The translations under genes were made by a program, and so were the position numbers. A stretch of DNA of 14,373 nucleotides, taken from Frankiaceae bacterium (GTDB lineage: Bacteria; Actinomycetota; Actinomycetes; Mycobacteriales; SCTD01). The stretch covers positions 1 to 14,373 of the forward strand of contig CANKBT010000040.1 in NCBI GenBank assembly GCA_947479995.1. The letters run 5' to 3'. This document shows, one piece after another, positions 14,256 to 14,373 of this stretch (positions within the stretch are counted from its first letter, which is position 1; every line of letters starts with the position of its first letter). Below the pieces are notes generated by a model, which saw only the letters and a program-made list of their open reading frames with translations, was not told where the DNA came from and ran no database searches.

Positions 14256-14373
14256 CTACAGGGACTTCATGATCTCGCGCATCAGCTCGGCGGTCGCGGA
14301 CGGCGTCTTGCCGACCTTCACGCCGGCGGCCTCGAGGGCCTCCTGCTTGGCCTGCGCGGTGCCCGAGGAGCCG
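14256..14373 (-). CDS. sucD: Succinate-CoA ligase alpha subunit, C-terminal end (partial)
   Basis: Only the last 38 or so residues are in the window. They read GSSGTAQAKQEALEAAGVKV then GKTPSATAELMREIMKSL, which is the C-terminus of SucD, whose family ends with the same SGTAxAKxEAxxxAGVxVxxTPxE pattern. The enzyme makes succinate and ATP or GTP from succinyl-CoA in the TCA cycle. The stop is TAG at 14258-14256, followed by the 17-bp terminator hairpin. The 5' part and the expected sucC partner lie outside the window. Confidence 0.95.
   Translation of the reverse strand, partial: GSSGTAQAKQEALEAAGVKVGKTPSATAELMREIMKSL

Overview
The window is very GC-rich (well over 70% by eye), uses GTG starts freely, packs genes tightly and has several promoters with a TAGGGT-like -10 element. 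Gene content and order (monomeric NADP-isocitrate dehydrogenase, malate dehydrogenase, DUF3017, FolD, PurH, PurN, DUF6350, SucD) point to a chromosomal segment of a high-GC actinomycete. I cannot assign a genus from sequence reading alone.

Layout. (1) Positions 1-4069, minus strand: a central-metabolism run folD > DUF3017 > mdh > icd (icd is cut by the left edge). It reads from a promoter at about 4076-4081 shared with a divergent plus-strand methyltransferase (4087-4737). (2) Positions 4742-6918, minus strand: purN > purH, coupled by a GTGA overlap, the last steps of IMP synthesis. PurN uses 10-formyl-THF and PurH uses 10-formyl-THF, while FolD helps supply it, so folate one-carbon supply and consumption sit side by side. 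(3) Positions 6987-9580, minus strand: an accessory block made of a MerR-type regulator, a 286-aa protein with 14-residue repeats translationally coupled to it, and an AurF-like diiron oxygenase with a complete set of predicted metal ligands, preceded by an AT-richer operator-like stretch. (4) Positions 9639-10565, plus strand: two small DUF4190-like membrane proteins sharing a C-terminal RYxDC signature. (5) Positions 10587-11765, minus strand: a DUF6350 multi-pass membrane protein. (6) Positions 11863-13139, plus strand: an ECF (SigE-like) sigma factor with a coupled single-pass membrane protein that may act as its anti-sigma or sensor. (7) Positions 13216-13722, plus strand: a small lipoprotein. 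(8) Positions 13727-14193: a tandem array of five degenerate 76-113 bp units with a conserved inverted repeat. (9) A perfect 17-bp hairpin terminator, then the 3' end of sucD on the minus strand.

The sucD - DUF6350 - purN/purH - folD - DUF3017 - mdh backbone is the usual actinomycete arrangement as I recall it. Here it is interrupted by the regulator/diiron block, the DUF4190 pair, the sigma-factor locus and the repeat array. The most unusual items are the repeat array next to sucD, the exactly spaced double leaderless promoter between folD and the methyltransferase, and the MerR/14-residue-repeat/diiron-oxygenase cluster.
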